A DNA stretch of 64,000 nucleotides, from positions 57,322,203 to 57,386,202 of the forward strand of contig OY804586.1 in assembly GCA_963680875.1 (NCBI GenBank), read 5' to 3'. A program made the position numbers and the translations under genes. Numbering within the stretch: the stretch's first letter is position 1; each line of letters opens with the position of its first letter. Positions 35,221 through 45,290 of the stretch are shown piece after piece. This DNA is from Bathymodiolus brooksi (Eukaryota > Mollusca > Bivalvia > Mytilida > Modiolidae). The notes beneath the pieces were generated by a model. The model saw only the letters and a list, made by a program, of their open reading frames with translations. It was not told the origin of the DNA and ran no database searches.

Positions 35221-36005
35221 CAGATACAAATTTTATTTAAAGTCGGAGTATAAAAACATACAACATAAGCTCTGAAGAGCTTTTAAAACCGACATACATG
35301 TAAATAACAAACCAAGCATAAGGACAGACATGCATAAAAAGAATACGAAGTATTTTTTATATCTGAGGTCAAATAAATAAACAGGACAATCCTTATTAAC
35401 AATTTTGAAAACTTCTAAACCAAATGTTCTAAGTTTCCTTACTTTTAAGGATGGCAGTTTAGATTTGCATAACAGGTCTTCATAACTAGAGGTGTATTCA
35501 TTGTATATAAATCTCAGAGCCCTTTCCTGTATTTTTTCTATTTTTTGGGGTATTGGTTTCTCCACAAAAGTGTCAAGCAAGTGGGCAATAGTTAAAGTTG
35601 GACATAATAAAGGAGTAGTAGATTGTAAGTTTTCCTAGTTTTGTTAAATGGGTACCAGTACCAATTCTTTTTAATACATTTAATTGCCTGGAGGCTTTAT
35701 TACAAATATTGTGCACATGTTCATTGAAATTTAATTGAAAGTCTATTGTTACCCCTAAAAGTTTAACTTCAGATTCACATTCAATTTTATTTCCGTCAAG
35801 AGTAAAGGTTAAGTTTTGTTGTTTGGTGTGTTTACCTTATGGCAATTGCCTGGAACTTTTCTGGGTTAGCCTTCATTTTGTTAATGGAAAACCAATTAAT
35901 TAAAGTCATACTGTCATCCTCCAAAGTAGAGATTACTTTATTTATATCATGATCAGAGTAGGAAAGCGTATTGTCGTCCGCGTAGTTATAAAGATCACTA
36001 TTTTT
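35221..36005 (-). pseudogene. 3' part of a Jockey/CR1-type LINE
   Basis: Minus strand, broken over several frames: LYNYADDNTLSYSDHD (RT catalytic box), INWFSINKMKANPEKFQAI, then in other frames NLTFTLDGNKIECESEVKLLGVTI and NFNEHVHNICNKASRQLNVL. The last frame reads IPQKIEKIQERALRFIYNEY and PSLKVRKLRTFGLEVFKI. This is the usual RT-to-C-terminus order of Jockey-superfamily LINEs. The 3' end is near 35221 (ATAAAATTTGTATCTGTATC, read on the minus strand). The RT fingers are missing because the element is fused at about 36005 to a different RT element. Confidence 0.82.
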
Positions 36006-36735
36006 TATAAAATAAAACCTAACCAAGAGGAAACCTTGGTACAGTAGCATCCTTGTTAACAGCAACCATCTATCAAGGACATCCTGATAGGAACCACAAG
36101 CTCTGGAATATCGTATCAATTGAGAGATGTATACTCCATATGCAGTTGCTGCTGGAATGTTGCTACATATAAGTGGAAAGTTCACAATGGGAAAATTGAA
36201 ATCATTTCTTTTGTGGTAAAGTTTCGTTCTTTACCGCCCATCACTGTCAATTTCGAGGTGTATGTCAATGTATGAAACAAACCTATCAGTATCTGTGATA
36301 TCCTTTATTTCAAACTCAATCGGATAGATGCGATCAACAAAATCACCAAACCTAGAATTATTTAGTGAAAGGACATCATCTATATATCGGAACTTGAAAT
36401 TAAAGGATCGGACTTCTTTTCGTTTTTCTTGAGAAGCCCCTGTATGAGATCTGCCTCAAACTAATAAAGGAACAATTCGGCGAGAAGAGTAACACAGCTT
36501 GAACCCCTAGGCATGCCGACTGTCTGTTGAAAAACACGTCCACCAAATATAACAAATATGTTGTCAATCAAAAACTCGAGCATGTTGATGATATCAGTTT
36601 CAGAAAACTTTTTGATAGAATCAGAGTGGTAATAAAATCTGTCTCTTCCTAGCACAAGGTATTTGTATCTACGTTGGCCATTCTTTTTTTGAAACATCGT
36701 GGGACCAACTCCCTTGATCAATCATTCAGCTTAGA
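36006..36735 (-). pseudogene. Fragment of a second RT family (Penelope-like assignment tentative)
   Basis: Minus strand: KNGQRRYKYLVLGRDRFYYH, MLEFLIDNIFVIFGGRVFQQ, TVGMPRGSSC..LLAELFLY*. The next frames read DDVLSLNNSRFGDFVDRIYP and DTDRFVSYIDIHLEID. The last reads NFPLICSNIPAATAYGVYIS and QLIRYSRACGSYQ. I recognise this as an RT family very common in bivalves, often with YIDD in place of YADD. Several stops and shifts make it dead. The superfamily is uncertain. A C-terminal fragment of the same family lies at 21585-21720. Confidence 0.75.
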
Positions 36736-37194
36736 GTGCGGAATACTAGTAGTTGTGTAGAGGGTAAAACATCAAATGTTTTAATGCTTTTGCAGGATGA
36801 GAGGCACTTAGATTATATGTACTCTAACAGATCTTGAGAGTTCTTCAGAATCCACATATTAATTGTATTATTGATGCACCAATTGTCAACAGATTAAATC
36901 CCGCCACGTTTGTGTCGCTTTTGTTCATATTTGTATTGCTGTTGTGGACATCCAATTTTAATGAAAAGAAAATTATTATCCCTTTAACAGATTATATCCC
37001 GCCACCCATGTGTCACTTTTTTGTAGTTTGTTCATATTTGTATTACTATAGTAGACATCCAATTTTCAAGAGGAGGGAATTATTATCACATTACCAGATT
37101 ACGTCCCGCCACGTTTATGTCGCTTTTTCATATTTGTATTGTTGTTTTATTGTTTGTTCATATTTGTTTTATTGATGCAAATACACATGCACAA
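36736..37194 (+). repeat. ~110-bp tandem repeat, about 2.5 copies
   Basis: CCCGCCACG(T)TTGTGTCGCTTTTGTTCATATTTGTATT...CATCCAATTTT...AATTATTATC recurs at about 36900, 36999 and 37106. No coding meaning is inferred from the 107-113-codon frames across it. Confidence 0.65.
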
Positions 37195-37545
37195 TTTAGA
37201 GAGGAACTGCCAACCAATTTGGAGCACACGAGCTCACTTTCGGGATTTAGAGGGATTCGTGCTGCTCAATCTTTAGTTTTCTGTGTAGTGTTTTGTCTGT
37301 CGTTGTTTGTTTTTAGAGGGGTTCGTGCTGCTCAATCTTTAGTTTTCTGTGTAGTGTTTTGTCTGTCGTTGTTTGTCTGTTTGTCTCTTTTTTCTTTTGT
37401 CATTACATTGTCTGTCCTTTTGTTTACGGCTTCTGATTGATTACCCATTGGGTATCTTCAAACTTACTTCGATGGGATAGAACGAACAAAATCAAAGATC
37501 TTGAAAACGTGTATTATGCCAATACCCCGATATTAGGGATAGGGT
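37195..37545 (+). repeat. Dispersed RT-element tail sequence with internal duplication
   Basis: GGAGCACACGAGCTCAC, then GGGATTCGTGCTGCTCAATC and TTTTCTGTGTAGTGTTTTGTC, the latter two repeated 70 bp later, and CCATTGGGTATCTTC. A shorter relative is at 56608-56765. I recognise this as a non-coding tail found with bivalve RT elements. Confidence 0.55.
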
Positions 37546-37682
37546 TATGGTGTTTAACGCCACTTTAAAAATATTTCAGCTATATCGTGGCGGTCAGTTT
37601 TATTGGTGGAGGAAACCGAAGTACCGGAAGAAAACCACCAACCTGCTCCGAGTCACTGGCAAACTATATCACATAATGTTTT
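37546..37682 (-). mobile_element. SINE type 3, 3' half
   Basis: Complement of the shared tail: TGGTGTTTAACGCCACTTT, CAGCTATATCGTGGCGGTCAG and ATTGGTGGAGGAAACCG. Head absent. Confidence 0.75.
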
Positions 37683-38174
37683 ATAAAATACACAATTCGA
37701 TATTAAAATAAAATAACCACTTAGTTACATATATTTAGAAATAGATTATGCTGTAAGTAAATACAACCACATATTTACATGTTTGCGTCAAACAATTACA
37801 TGATTAACAAGTCGGATTAATGCTTCGTATCAAGATGTTGCATGTAATAAACACACATCTAAAGGGCATTCAGTCTTATTGAACGACACATTCCAAACGT
37901 ATAAATTGTGTTTCTACCTTCGAGAAATTTTATTTTTTGTTATTTCTATTTTTTAATATATTATTATAAAACTGCATCAAATTATCGACTTTATGCAAAA
38001 ATATAAAATAATATATATTTTATGGAAGGACGTGTCACGTGACACATGTACGAACTCTTTATTTTATATGAATTTTCATTAGATTTTTTTTATTAATTAT
38101 TATTCCGAAAGACTATTGACATCAGATATTGCAGCTTAGTGTAAGAGTTTTACACAGTGAAAGTAAACGTGAAA
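37683..38174 (+). promoter_or_regulatory. Candidate promoter of the signal-peptide exon
   Basis: AT-rich upstream region. It has a perfect 14-bp palindrome GTGTCACGTGACAC (38032-38045) centred on a CACGTG E-box and a TTTTATAT motif at about 38062. The 5' UTR-like stretch ends GTGAAA before the ATG (A at -3). Suggestive only; no start site can be assigned. Confidence 0.3.
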
Positions 38175-38225
38175 ATGTGGCCGATTGTCTTCGTCCTGTT
38201 TGGCTGTCTTTGTCAATTTGTTCAT
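38175..38225 (+). CDS. Candidate first exon: signal peptide with consensus splice donor
   Basis: ATG at 38175 opens MWPIVFVLFGCLCQFVH, a short hydrophobic leader typical of secreted proteins. It stops at a codon boundary followed by GTAAGT, the consensus donor (38226-38231). The start context has A at -3. Reading past the donor gives T-rich intron-like sequence. No partner exon is close. The next exons I can see on this strand with a matching phase are the WAP-domain exons at 58520 and 59072; joining would give the leader followed by TSSRACPA. Other unseen exons could lie between, or this exon could serve a different gene. Too short for any homology claim. Confidence 0.5.
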
Positions 38226-38231
38226 GTAAGT

Positions 38232-38910
38232 ATTGCTTTATTCCATATTTGTGCAGTAATGCAATTAGTTTTTTTTTCTTATTTTCTTTTATTTTATTTT
38301 ATATTCTATTCTTTTTGTCTTAAGTTAATATAAAATTTGCTATTAAAATCTAGTCAACTTTCCATTCTGTTTCAATGGTGGTTATACGCCGTTTACTCAG
38401 TTGTTCCATCCTTCCCTCATTACTGTATAATTCTTATAGATTGTTGAACTTGTAAAAAGTTGTTTTCGTCCATAACATGCATGACATATTTAGCACTGAA
38501 CATCAAGATTAATTCCCTAACCTCCTCCTCCTAACGCAACCGCTTTATCATATGCGCCACCTCAACTGGATCAACTGACAGAGCGGGTAGTTAAACCTAA
38601 ATAACCAAGCTATGAACGTTAAGTTAATTTCTTTACATAACCACTATCTAATTCAAGCAATGTCCCGAGGATTAACAAGCTTAAGCACATATAGGTAGTT
38701 AACTTTATGAAGTGTCAATCCTGATGAAACATGAAAAACGCCGCCACCGTTGTAACGTCCCGAGCTACGATCGAACCCGTAAACTGTGCATCGGAGACAG
38801 TCTCCCCTACCATCTGAGCAATAGGAGATATTCACTGGATCGACAAACAGAGGAGTCCCGCGCTAGAATCGTACACCTTACCGTCTCCATCGAATACAAG
38901 TGCTAAGGAG
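38232..38910 (-). mobile_element. Spacer with a tRNA-like SINE remnant (~38510-38840)
   Basis: On the minus strand, CTCAGATGGTAGGGGAGACTG (box A-like) and GGGTTCGATCGTAGC (box B-like), about 38750-38825, form a tRNA-like head. The rest is body sequence of unknown family. 38232-38510 is T-rich intron-like sequence. Confidence 0.4.
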
Positions 38911-39530
38911 TGTCGTGATCGTGATCGCATGGTAGTTAGATTTACATCACTAAAGTTGTGAGCTCGAATCCCACTCATTGCGAGGTGTACTCGATACAAC
39001 ATTATGTGATAAAATATATCAGTGACTAAGTGATTAACGATGTTTTTTATAAAACGAGAGGACTTTTCTCAGTCATCTCTCATCGAAGGGCGAAGACCTG
39101 AGATGAGAGATAACTGAGAAACGTCCTCGAGTTTAAAAAAAAAACATCTTTAATTATTTTATTGTTATTTTGTATTCATAATTAAATAATTTTTGTTGCG
39201 ATAATGACATTTTTTTAAACACAATTAATATTTTATATCGTTAATCACTTATTATCAAGGATTTGGTAATGTAACGTTATTATAACGTCATATTAGAAAA
39301 CAGCGATAATACTACGTGTGTCCCTGACAACGCTTAGCGGTTAGCGATAATTTTTCATCTCACTCTACTAGCAGGAGATGGAAAATTCTCAGATAGCAAG
39401 ATCAAAGAAAATACCGCAAAATAGCGATAATTGCGGCAGATCGGTGGTTTTCTCCGGATATTCCGGTTTCCTGCATCGCCACTATATAACTGAATATTGT
39501 GTTGAACTAAATATTATCAAACACCATAAC
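38911..39530 (+). mobile_element. SINE type 3, split by a 402-bp insertion
   Basis: Left part 38911-39026: GTGATCGCATGGTAGTTAG, GAGCTCGAATCCC (box B), ATACAACATTATGTGATAAA, CAGTGAC. Right part 39429-39530: TTGCGGCAGATCGGTGG, CTCCGGATATTCCGG, CCACTATATAACTGAATATT. The intact copy at 41205 has CAGTGACTTGCGG at this point. Confidence 0.8.
39027..39428. mobile_element. Palindrome-bearing insertion without target duplication
   Basis: 402 bp separating the two halves of the SINE exactly, with no duplicated target bases that I can see. 39039-39148 is a palindrome (arms GGACTTTTCTCAGT and ATCTCTCATC against GATGAGAGAT and ACTGAGAAACGTCC, loop GAAGGGCGAAGACCT). A further inverted pair, AGTGATTAACGAT / ATCGTTAATCACT (39029-39041, 39237-39249), brackets it. 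AGCGATAAT recurs three times in the right half. No protein is encoded. Confidence 0.65.
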
Positions 39531-40185
39531 CCTAACCCCATCTGCGCAGTGCCGGATTTACCATTGTGCTTAGGTGTGCTTAAGCATATGACCCCATTGG
39601 ACAGGGGGCCCATTTCCCTGCCAATTTGTTTGTTCACGATGGATTTTTGCTTATGTGATTCAATTTTAAATTTGAAGGCGTTCTGTTTCGGAGCGATTTC
39701 AAACATAATGATAGAGTTGATAGTCTATGGGAGTGTGCCACATTCAGGGCCCAAATAAGGGGCCTCATAACGTAACTAGCATAGGGCCTCATTTGTCCTA
39801 AATCCGGCACTGCATCTGCGCTAAAGCAGTTATCCACTGGAATATGCTTTCTGTGTACTGAAGATATAGGAGATGAATTCCATTATATTCTACAGTGTCA
39901 ATATTTTAATTTTAGTAGAAAATTATAACTATCAAAGCATTATAACAGTCATGTGAATGTATTAAAATTCAGAAATCTTACGACTTCAAAAAAACAAAAC
40001 AAAGCTGAACTCATCAAATTATGCAAATTTATATAAAGATAATAGAAATAGGTATTTGCGATCCAGACTGAAGCAACTAACCATTCCTTATCTACTGTAT
40101 TTGTAAATATCGTAAATACTACTTAATATGTACTTTTCTATAACTATGTATATGGTCTATTGAGAAATAAAGATATATATCAAAT
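39531..40185 (+). pseudogene. LINE C-terminal remnant interrupted by a hAT MITE
   Basis: After the MITE (39547-39812) one frame reads ALKQLSTGICFLCTEDIGDE and then FHYILQCQYFNF. This is the C-x2-C...DEFHY...C knuckle typical of the C-terminus of Jockey/CR1-like LINEs. It runs to a stop at about 39927, then decayed KAELIKLCKFI. The 3' end has AATAAAGATATATATCAA near 40180. Only the last roughly 5% of the element is kept. Confidence 0.68.
39547..39812. mobile_element. hAT MITE, 266 bp, 8-bp target duplication
   Basis: Perfect 14-bp inverted ends CAGTGCCGGATTTA / TAAATCCGGCACTG flanked by CATCTGCG (39539-39546 and 39813-39820). CAG ends with an 8-bp duplication are classic hAT. The interior has AGGGGGCCCATTTCCC and AGGGGCCTCATAAC and no transposase. 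The 126-codon frame across it is spurious. Confidence 0.9.
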
Positions 40186-40904
40186 AGTAGAGAGGATTTT
40201 AATGTTCTTGTAATACACGTTTACCTGACTGTTCAAGCATTTAACGTGCACATAATCTCATGACATAATTCCTTTCAATTTTCACTAATCTGTACAAATT
40301 ATAATAGCAGGCGTTTTAGCACGGCCTATAATAATATTTTACACGGGGAAGCGGACAAAGCTAACATAACAGAAGGAAATGCTGAGTTAAGTAATCCATT
40401 GCACCTGTCTTTTTGTGTTACTTTCACCTTCGTTTTCTCATTTCATATTTGAAAGAAATTAATTAGAAAACTTTTATGCAATTCGTTGCGATTTTATCTA
40501 CATGAAATGGCGTCCCAAAATTTAGTATAATGCTATGATTATATTAGTTTTTATTTTATTTTATTTTTTGTTTATGAAATTTATATCAACTGGAATAAAA
40601 CTCTGATGAAATGATTATCTATTCGATTTAACCATAAAATGCGCGTTATGTTGACTTTGTGACCAAAGGCAGTGATCATGTTATTACTATTACGTAGTTT
40701 GATAAAATTGTTTATTCATTTATCTCATACATACAAGGAAATTCCGCGTGCATACATTGTGACGACAACGAATTATGTTAATCATCTCTTATTACACCGC
40801 AAGTAAACTGGGGCTTTTTTTCACAAGCGGATATACAATGCATTAGAGTTAAAAGTACTTATAATTTTGTATTTAAGTTCAGAAGCATCTACGTACTAGG
40901 AAAC
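40186..40904. other. AT-rich spacer
   Basis: No feature recognised. Falls in the putative long intron. Confidence 0.5.
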
Positions 40905-41204
40905 TACGCCACGATATAGCTGAAATGTTGCTAAAGTTGGCGTTAAACACCAATCAATCAATCAATCGTACTAGGAAGCGAAACATTCGGCGCGAAGAAC
41001 AACGACCTTTATTATATTTGTTTACTTTGTCCTTGATATATCAGACGAGCCCTTTAGGGCGAGTCTTACATTCAATCAGATTACAGGTCTTTACTTTTTT
41101 TTCACGAGCTTAAGTCAAAAGTACACCTATCACTACATAGTGCATAATGTCAACGAGCTTTAGACCATAACCTTCTACATCTATGGTTAACAGTGCATCA
41201 CAGG
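40905..41204 (+). repeat. SINE 3' tail, then first copy of a flanking direct repeat
   Basis: 40905-40968 is the shared SINE tail (CGCCACGATATAGCTGAAATG, GTTGGCGTTAAACACC, AATC repeats). 41036-41136 (ATATCAGACGAGCCCT, TTACATTCAATCAGATTACAGG, GTCAAAAGTACA) recurs at 41468-41570, so a SINE type 3 is bracketed by a duplicated roughly 100-bp sequence. Confidence 0.65.
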
Positions 41205-41460
41205 AGCTATTGTGGTCGTGATCGTATGGTAGGTGGATTTACAATAACATATGTAATCAGTGTCTATCACCACTATCTTTGTGAGTTCGAATCCCGTTAC
41301 TGGCGAGGTGTACTCGATACAACATTATGTGATAAAGTTTGTCAGTGACTTGCGGTAGGTCGGTGGTTTTCTCAGAGTACCCTGGTTTCCCCCACAAATA
41401 TAACTGACCTCCACAATATAACTGGAATATTGTTGAAAGTAGCATTAAACATCATAACCC
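41205..41460 (+). mobile_element. SINE type 3, nearly full length
   Basis: GTGGTCGTGATCGTATGGTAG (box A region), TGTGAGTTCGAATCCC (box B), GGCGAGGTGTACTCGATACAAC, CTTGCGGTAGGTCGGTGG, ATTGTTGAAAGTAGCATTAAAC. This is the reference copy used here for the family. Confidence 0.85.
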
Positions 41461-42383
41461 TGTCGTGTTGACATATCAGACGAGCCCTATGGGGTGAGTT
41501 CTACATTCAGTCAGATTACAGGTCGTTACTTTGGGTTTTTGTCACAAGGGAAAGTCAAAAGTACATCTATGGTTAACAATGTCTCTTGATATATAGAGTA
41601 AGGAATATCTATGAATTAAATTATTTTAAGCTAGTTTTATTGGTGTGTAAAATTTGACCAAAGTATATTTTGTATAAAACGTGATTAAAGTATACTTCAG
41701 TAAACGCTTATACAACTGATGATGACCTCATAAATATACAAGTATATGTAAATGCAATCAACATATTTGTAATAACATTTTTACATGATTGTATGCAGCA
41801 AAGTGTGAATTTTATTGTTATCTTAAACCCATCTGTGTTGCACTTTACTATGTTAAATTTTAGAAGAATTTGTCTTAGCAAAAAAGGAGCTGCATAGGCT
41901 TGTAGAAATGTGACCTGTAGATAAATCATAGTTTATAAATCCCATCCATTTATATAATGAAATGGAAATTTTAATATGACGTCCTTCTTTCGCCATGCAA
42001 ACAAACGAGCAATTAATCAGATGGCAAAATCGCATTAGCACATGCGGGATGCACACATTTAAGCCAGGTGATCAAATCACAAAATAAAATTATCTACACT
42101 ATTGTTAACGTTTTAAACATCTACAATGAAAATAATCAACATATCCAAAATTAATAATATGCGGTGTACAATTAAAATATGCAAACACAATAGTATTGTT
42201 ACTGATGCTCCATCAATACGACTGAATTTCCGGTCGTAAAAGTACATGTTGATGAGTTATTGTTTGCTCAAACTTGGCAGTATAAATTGTGTGCGACATT
42301 GTCCGCAAGCGTAAATATAAATTACCGTCTTCCATCAAAGTATACTACCGTATTTGTACTGTAACTAAGACATATCAGAATCG
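41461..42383. other. Second direct-repeat copy, then AT-rich spacer
   Basis: 41468-41570 repeats 41036-41136 with differences. Beyond 41600 no feature was found; short frames (62-73 codons) look random. Confidence 0.5.
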
Positions 42384-42504
42384 AAATAATTCATGGACGC
42401 CAGAATGTGTTTTGAGTTTTAACATGTGTTGGCGAATGTTAGTAAATTGTATCCACCAACCCATGTTAAAACTCAAAACACATTCTGGCTTCCATGATTT
42501 ATTT
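42384..42504. repeat. 121-bp palindrome with ~48-bp arms
   Basis: AAATAATTCATGG, CCAGAATGTGTTTTGAGTTTT and AACATGTGTTGG on the left mirror CCAACCCATGTT, AAAACTCAAAACACATTCTGG and CCATGATTTATT on the right, with a loop of about 23 nt. Only a few mismatches. A 78-codon frame across it is an artefact. Confidence 0.88.
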
Positions 42505-42813
42505 CTTAAATTTACGATCCAATAATATATTTGTCAGCTGAAAAGTAGACGACCCGCGCATCCCTGTTTAAGCGGCACGTCTATGTTTACCATTAAGAAA
42601 TAACCCCCTTCATCCACTGTTAACGTTATATAGGGTACACAAGTACGGACAAGCTAATCCAAGTATTATATCCTTATTAAAGCTAATACTCTTGGATATT
42701 TAAAAAAAGTCATTAACAGAGAAATATGGGCAACATATGGTACGTAAAATAACTTTACGCCCCATGTAACGCCCATATCATACATGATATTATTTGAAAT
42801 CATGTATATATAC
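42505..42813. other. Spacer between two palindromes
   Basis: No gene or repeat family recognised. It contains short AT-rich inverted words (TACATGATAT, ATCATGTATA) next to the following palindrome. Confidence 0.45.
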
Positions 42814-42939
42814 TGAATATTACATGTCAAAATCTGTATCACATGCCGTATCAACCCGAGAACCCTATATCACCCCTCGGGGTGATATAGATCGAGGGTT
42901 GATACGGCATGTGATACAGATTTTGACATGTAATGTTCA
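42814..42939. repeat. 126-bp palindrome with 44-bp arms and nested hairpin
   Basis: Outer arms 42814-42857 and 42896-42939 (ACATGTCAAAATCTGTATCA and CATGCCGTATCAACCC against their complements). The loop itself holds CTATATCACCCC-TC-GGGGTGATATAG, a 12-bp inner hairpin. One mismatch was noted in the outer arms. Confidence 0.9.
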
Positions 42940-43454
42940 TTATATCATATATTTTTACCATGCCTTTGATAATACACGTATTTAGATATTCACAATATTT
43001 CTATTTGAATAGAGTTACTTCCCCTTTCAAATTTATATTCTTTTTAAATTTCTTTCATATGTATTCAAATTGTTATATTTGTAAGTCTTGGTTCAATTCT
43101 AATATTTATATACAGACATAACAATTCCAAAAATCTGAAAAATCTATTGTAAAATTTTAATTTTTATGGTTAATTTGAATTTGTTGTAACCAAATCTTAC
43201 CTTCTGTAACACTTTTCAAATTTAGAGAGGTATATAACGCGGCCTTCGAAGAAGACACCCATACTATATAGGGTATGCGATATAGGTCTAGGGATGCGAT
43301 ATAGGGTAAACGATATAGACTTGGGACATTATTGATAATGCATATACAAAACACCTCTATTTTAATCTAAATATATAATATAAATGTTAATCAAAGTACT
43401 TGGAACTTTATTAACCTGTTACTAATAACTATATACACTTTTGCACATTAGTAA
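42940..43454. other. Spacer with iterated GATATAGG words
   Basis: At 43250-43325 the words GCGATATAGG, GCGATATAGGG and ACGATATAGAC recur, echoing the inner hairpin of the preceding palindrome (GGGTGATATAG). Otherwise AT-rich and featureless. Confidence 0.4.
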
Positions 43455-43830
43455 GCAGGGGTTACTTACCATCCCAGAGCACCTTAGTTCTCCCCTGGCA
43501 GGAGTTACTACCATCCCGGAGCACCTTAGTTCTCCCCTAGCAGGAGTTACTTACCATTCCGGAGCACCTTAGTTCTCCCCTGGCAGGAGTTACTTACCAT
43601 TCCGGAGCACCTTAGTTCTCCACTGGCCGAAGTTACCTACCATTCCGGAGCACCTTAGTTCTCCCCTGGCAGGAGTTACTTAACATCCCGGAGCACCTTA
43701 GTTCTCCCCTGGCAGGAGTTACTTACCATCCCGGAGCACCTTAGTTCTCCCCTGGCAGGAGTTACTTACCATCCCGGAGTACCTTAGTTCTCCCCTGGCA
43801 GGAGTTACTTACCATCCCGGAGCACCTTAG
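43455..43830 (+). repeat. 43-bp minisatellite, ~8.7 copies
   Basis: Unit contains GGCAGGAGTTACTTACCATC, CCGGAGCACCTTAGTTCTCC and CCT. Variants include CAGAGC, CATTCC and GGCCGAAG. GC content is well above the flanks. Confidence 0.95.
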
Positions 43831-43879
43831 TACGTACCATACCTATTCGTGTATTGCAGTACGAAAACCACACACATGC

Positions 43880-44024
43880 ATGGCAAACTTTATGACATAA
43901 TGTTGTATCGAGTATATCTCGCTTGTGCGGGATTCGAACTCACAACGTTATTGGTGATAGTCATTGATTGCATAGATAGTCATTATAAATCCAACTACCA
44001 TACGATCACGACCACGATGACCTG
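43880..44024 (-). mobile_element. SINE type 3, 5' half
   Basis: Complement of the head: ACCATACGATCACGACCACG (box A side) and GGGATTCGAACTCACAACG (box B), ending at ACATAATGTTGTATCGAG. The 3' tail is absent, where the minisatellite lies. Confidence 0.75.
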
Positions 44025-44379
44025 TACCATGTATTTTTATCGGTAATTTGTTACAGTTTCCTTTGTTCTTTACTACCCGATAAATTTAGTAACAACGTTC
44101 AGTTGACCACCGACTCGTGATACTAGAAATTATAAGCTGTTGGTCATTTGTCATGCACGGTCTAACATGACGTCACTAAACCTTTCATTAAAAAAAAAGA
44201 GGTCAAAACAACAGCAAAATCACAAAGCTGTGTTAAAATTGTGAAATTACCGATATGGACCTGATAATCCTTGTCTTGCTAAAAAAAATACTAATAATTA
44301 ATATATATCGATGTCTTACATTCTGATTTGATTGATACCGGTAACAATTGAGATTGATTCCTTTTCAAAACATATAATC

Positions 44380-45240
44380 CGTAAAGATCGAAACAATGCA
44401 GGCGGGGGTCTTCTGATTTACTTCAAAGATTATATTTCAGTTATCCGTAAAAATGAACTCGAAAATCACATTGATGAATCCATCTGGGTAGAAATACAAG
44501 GTTAGGGTACGACGTTTTTATTATGTAGTACATATAGACCTGAATGGACAGACGCCGACTACTGGACACGACTTAATCATGCTATAGGGATGGGTTATCA
44601 GATTAATCAAAACATAATACTAACAGGTGACCTGAATTCAGATTTATTTACTTCTCATAACAATAAATTGATTGACACAATGAATTTGTTTAATTTGACG
44701 AATGTTATTGAAAAGCCCACGAGAGTTACGGAACACAGCAGTACGCTGCTTGACCCTATTATAATAAGCGATTCTATACATTATTCTTTTTCGGATGTTT
44801 TGAAAGTCCCATCTGATATAAGTGATCATGATGCATCAATAATTTTTATAGAATGTCCTAAATTTCAAACCAGATCATTTCAAAGGGAGGTATGGTTATA
44901 TGAACGAACTGACAATGAAAAAATTGCAAGCAAACTAGATACCGTCGATTGGAATGCATTACTTTCTGACTCTCAGGATGTTGATGAAATGTGTAATACT
45001 TTCACCGAGACATTCCTCAGAGTCGCAAGGGAGTGCATTCCAACCAAAATTGTCACAATACGTAATAGCGATCGACCATGGTTTAATAGTGAACTCAGAA
45101 GAGAAATTAGAAAACGAGACCGTATTCGTAAGATAGTAAAAAAATATAGCAAACAATCAGATATCGACAAATACAAGAAACAGAGAAATAGAGTTAATAA
45201 CTTAAAAAAGATTGCTAAAGAACATTTTGAACAAATTTAG
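44380..45240 (+). pseudogene. LINE endonuclease domain (3' part) and linker
   Basis: One frame reads DRNNAGGGLLIYFKDYISVI, then ESIWVEIQG, the stop TAG at 44503, then FLLCSTYRPEW, ILTGDLNSDLF (the GD.N metal/catalytic block) and VPSDISDHDASIIF (the SDH box). EN activity cleaves target DNA to prime reverse transcription. The N-terminal E-containing block was lost by 5' truncation. The linker (PWFNSELRREIRKRDRIRKI and onward) ends at TAG 45238-45240, where a one-base shift separates it from the RT frame. Confidence 0.85.
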
Positions 45241-45290
45241 ACAATATAAACTTAGAAAATATATCAAATCCAAAAACTTACTGGAAAATA

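Noticed and set aside
36834..37440. Hydrophobic 107-113-codon frames resembling transmembrane proteins
   Set aside because: T-rich tandem repeat and RT-element tail. Frame is not preserved between repeat copies.
39029..39249. Tc1/mariner-type MITE with TA duplication (ends AGTGATTAACGAT)
   Set aside because: The inverted pair is flanked by TA, but the SINE resumes only at 39429. The real insertion is therefore larger, and these ends are internal to it.
39378..39758. 126-codon plus-strand frame
   Set aside because: It runs across a SINE end and a hAT MITE, two unrelated insertions.
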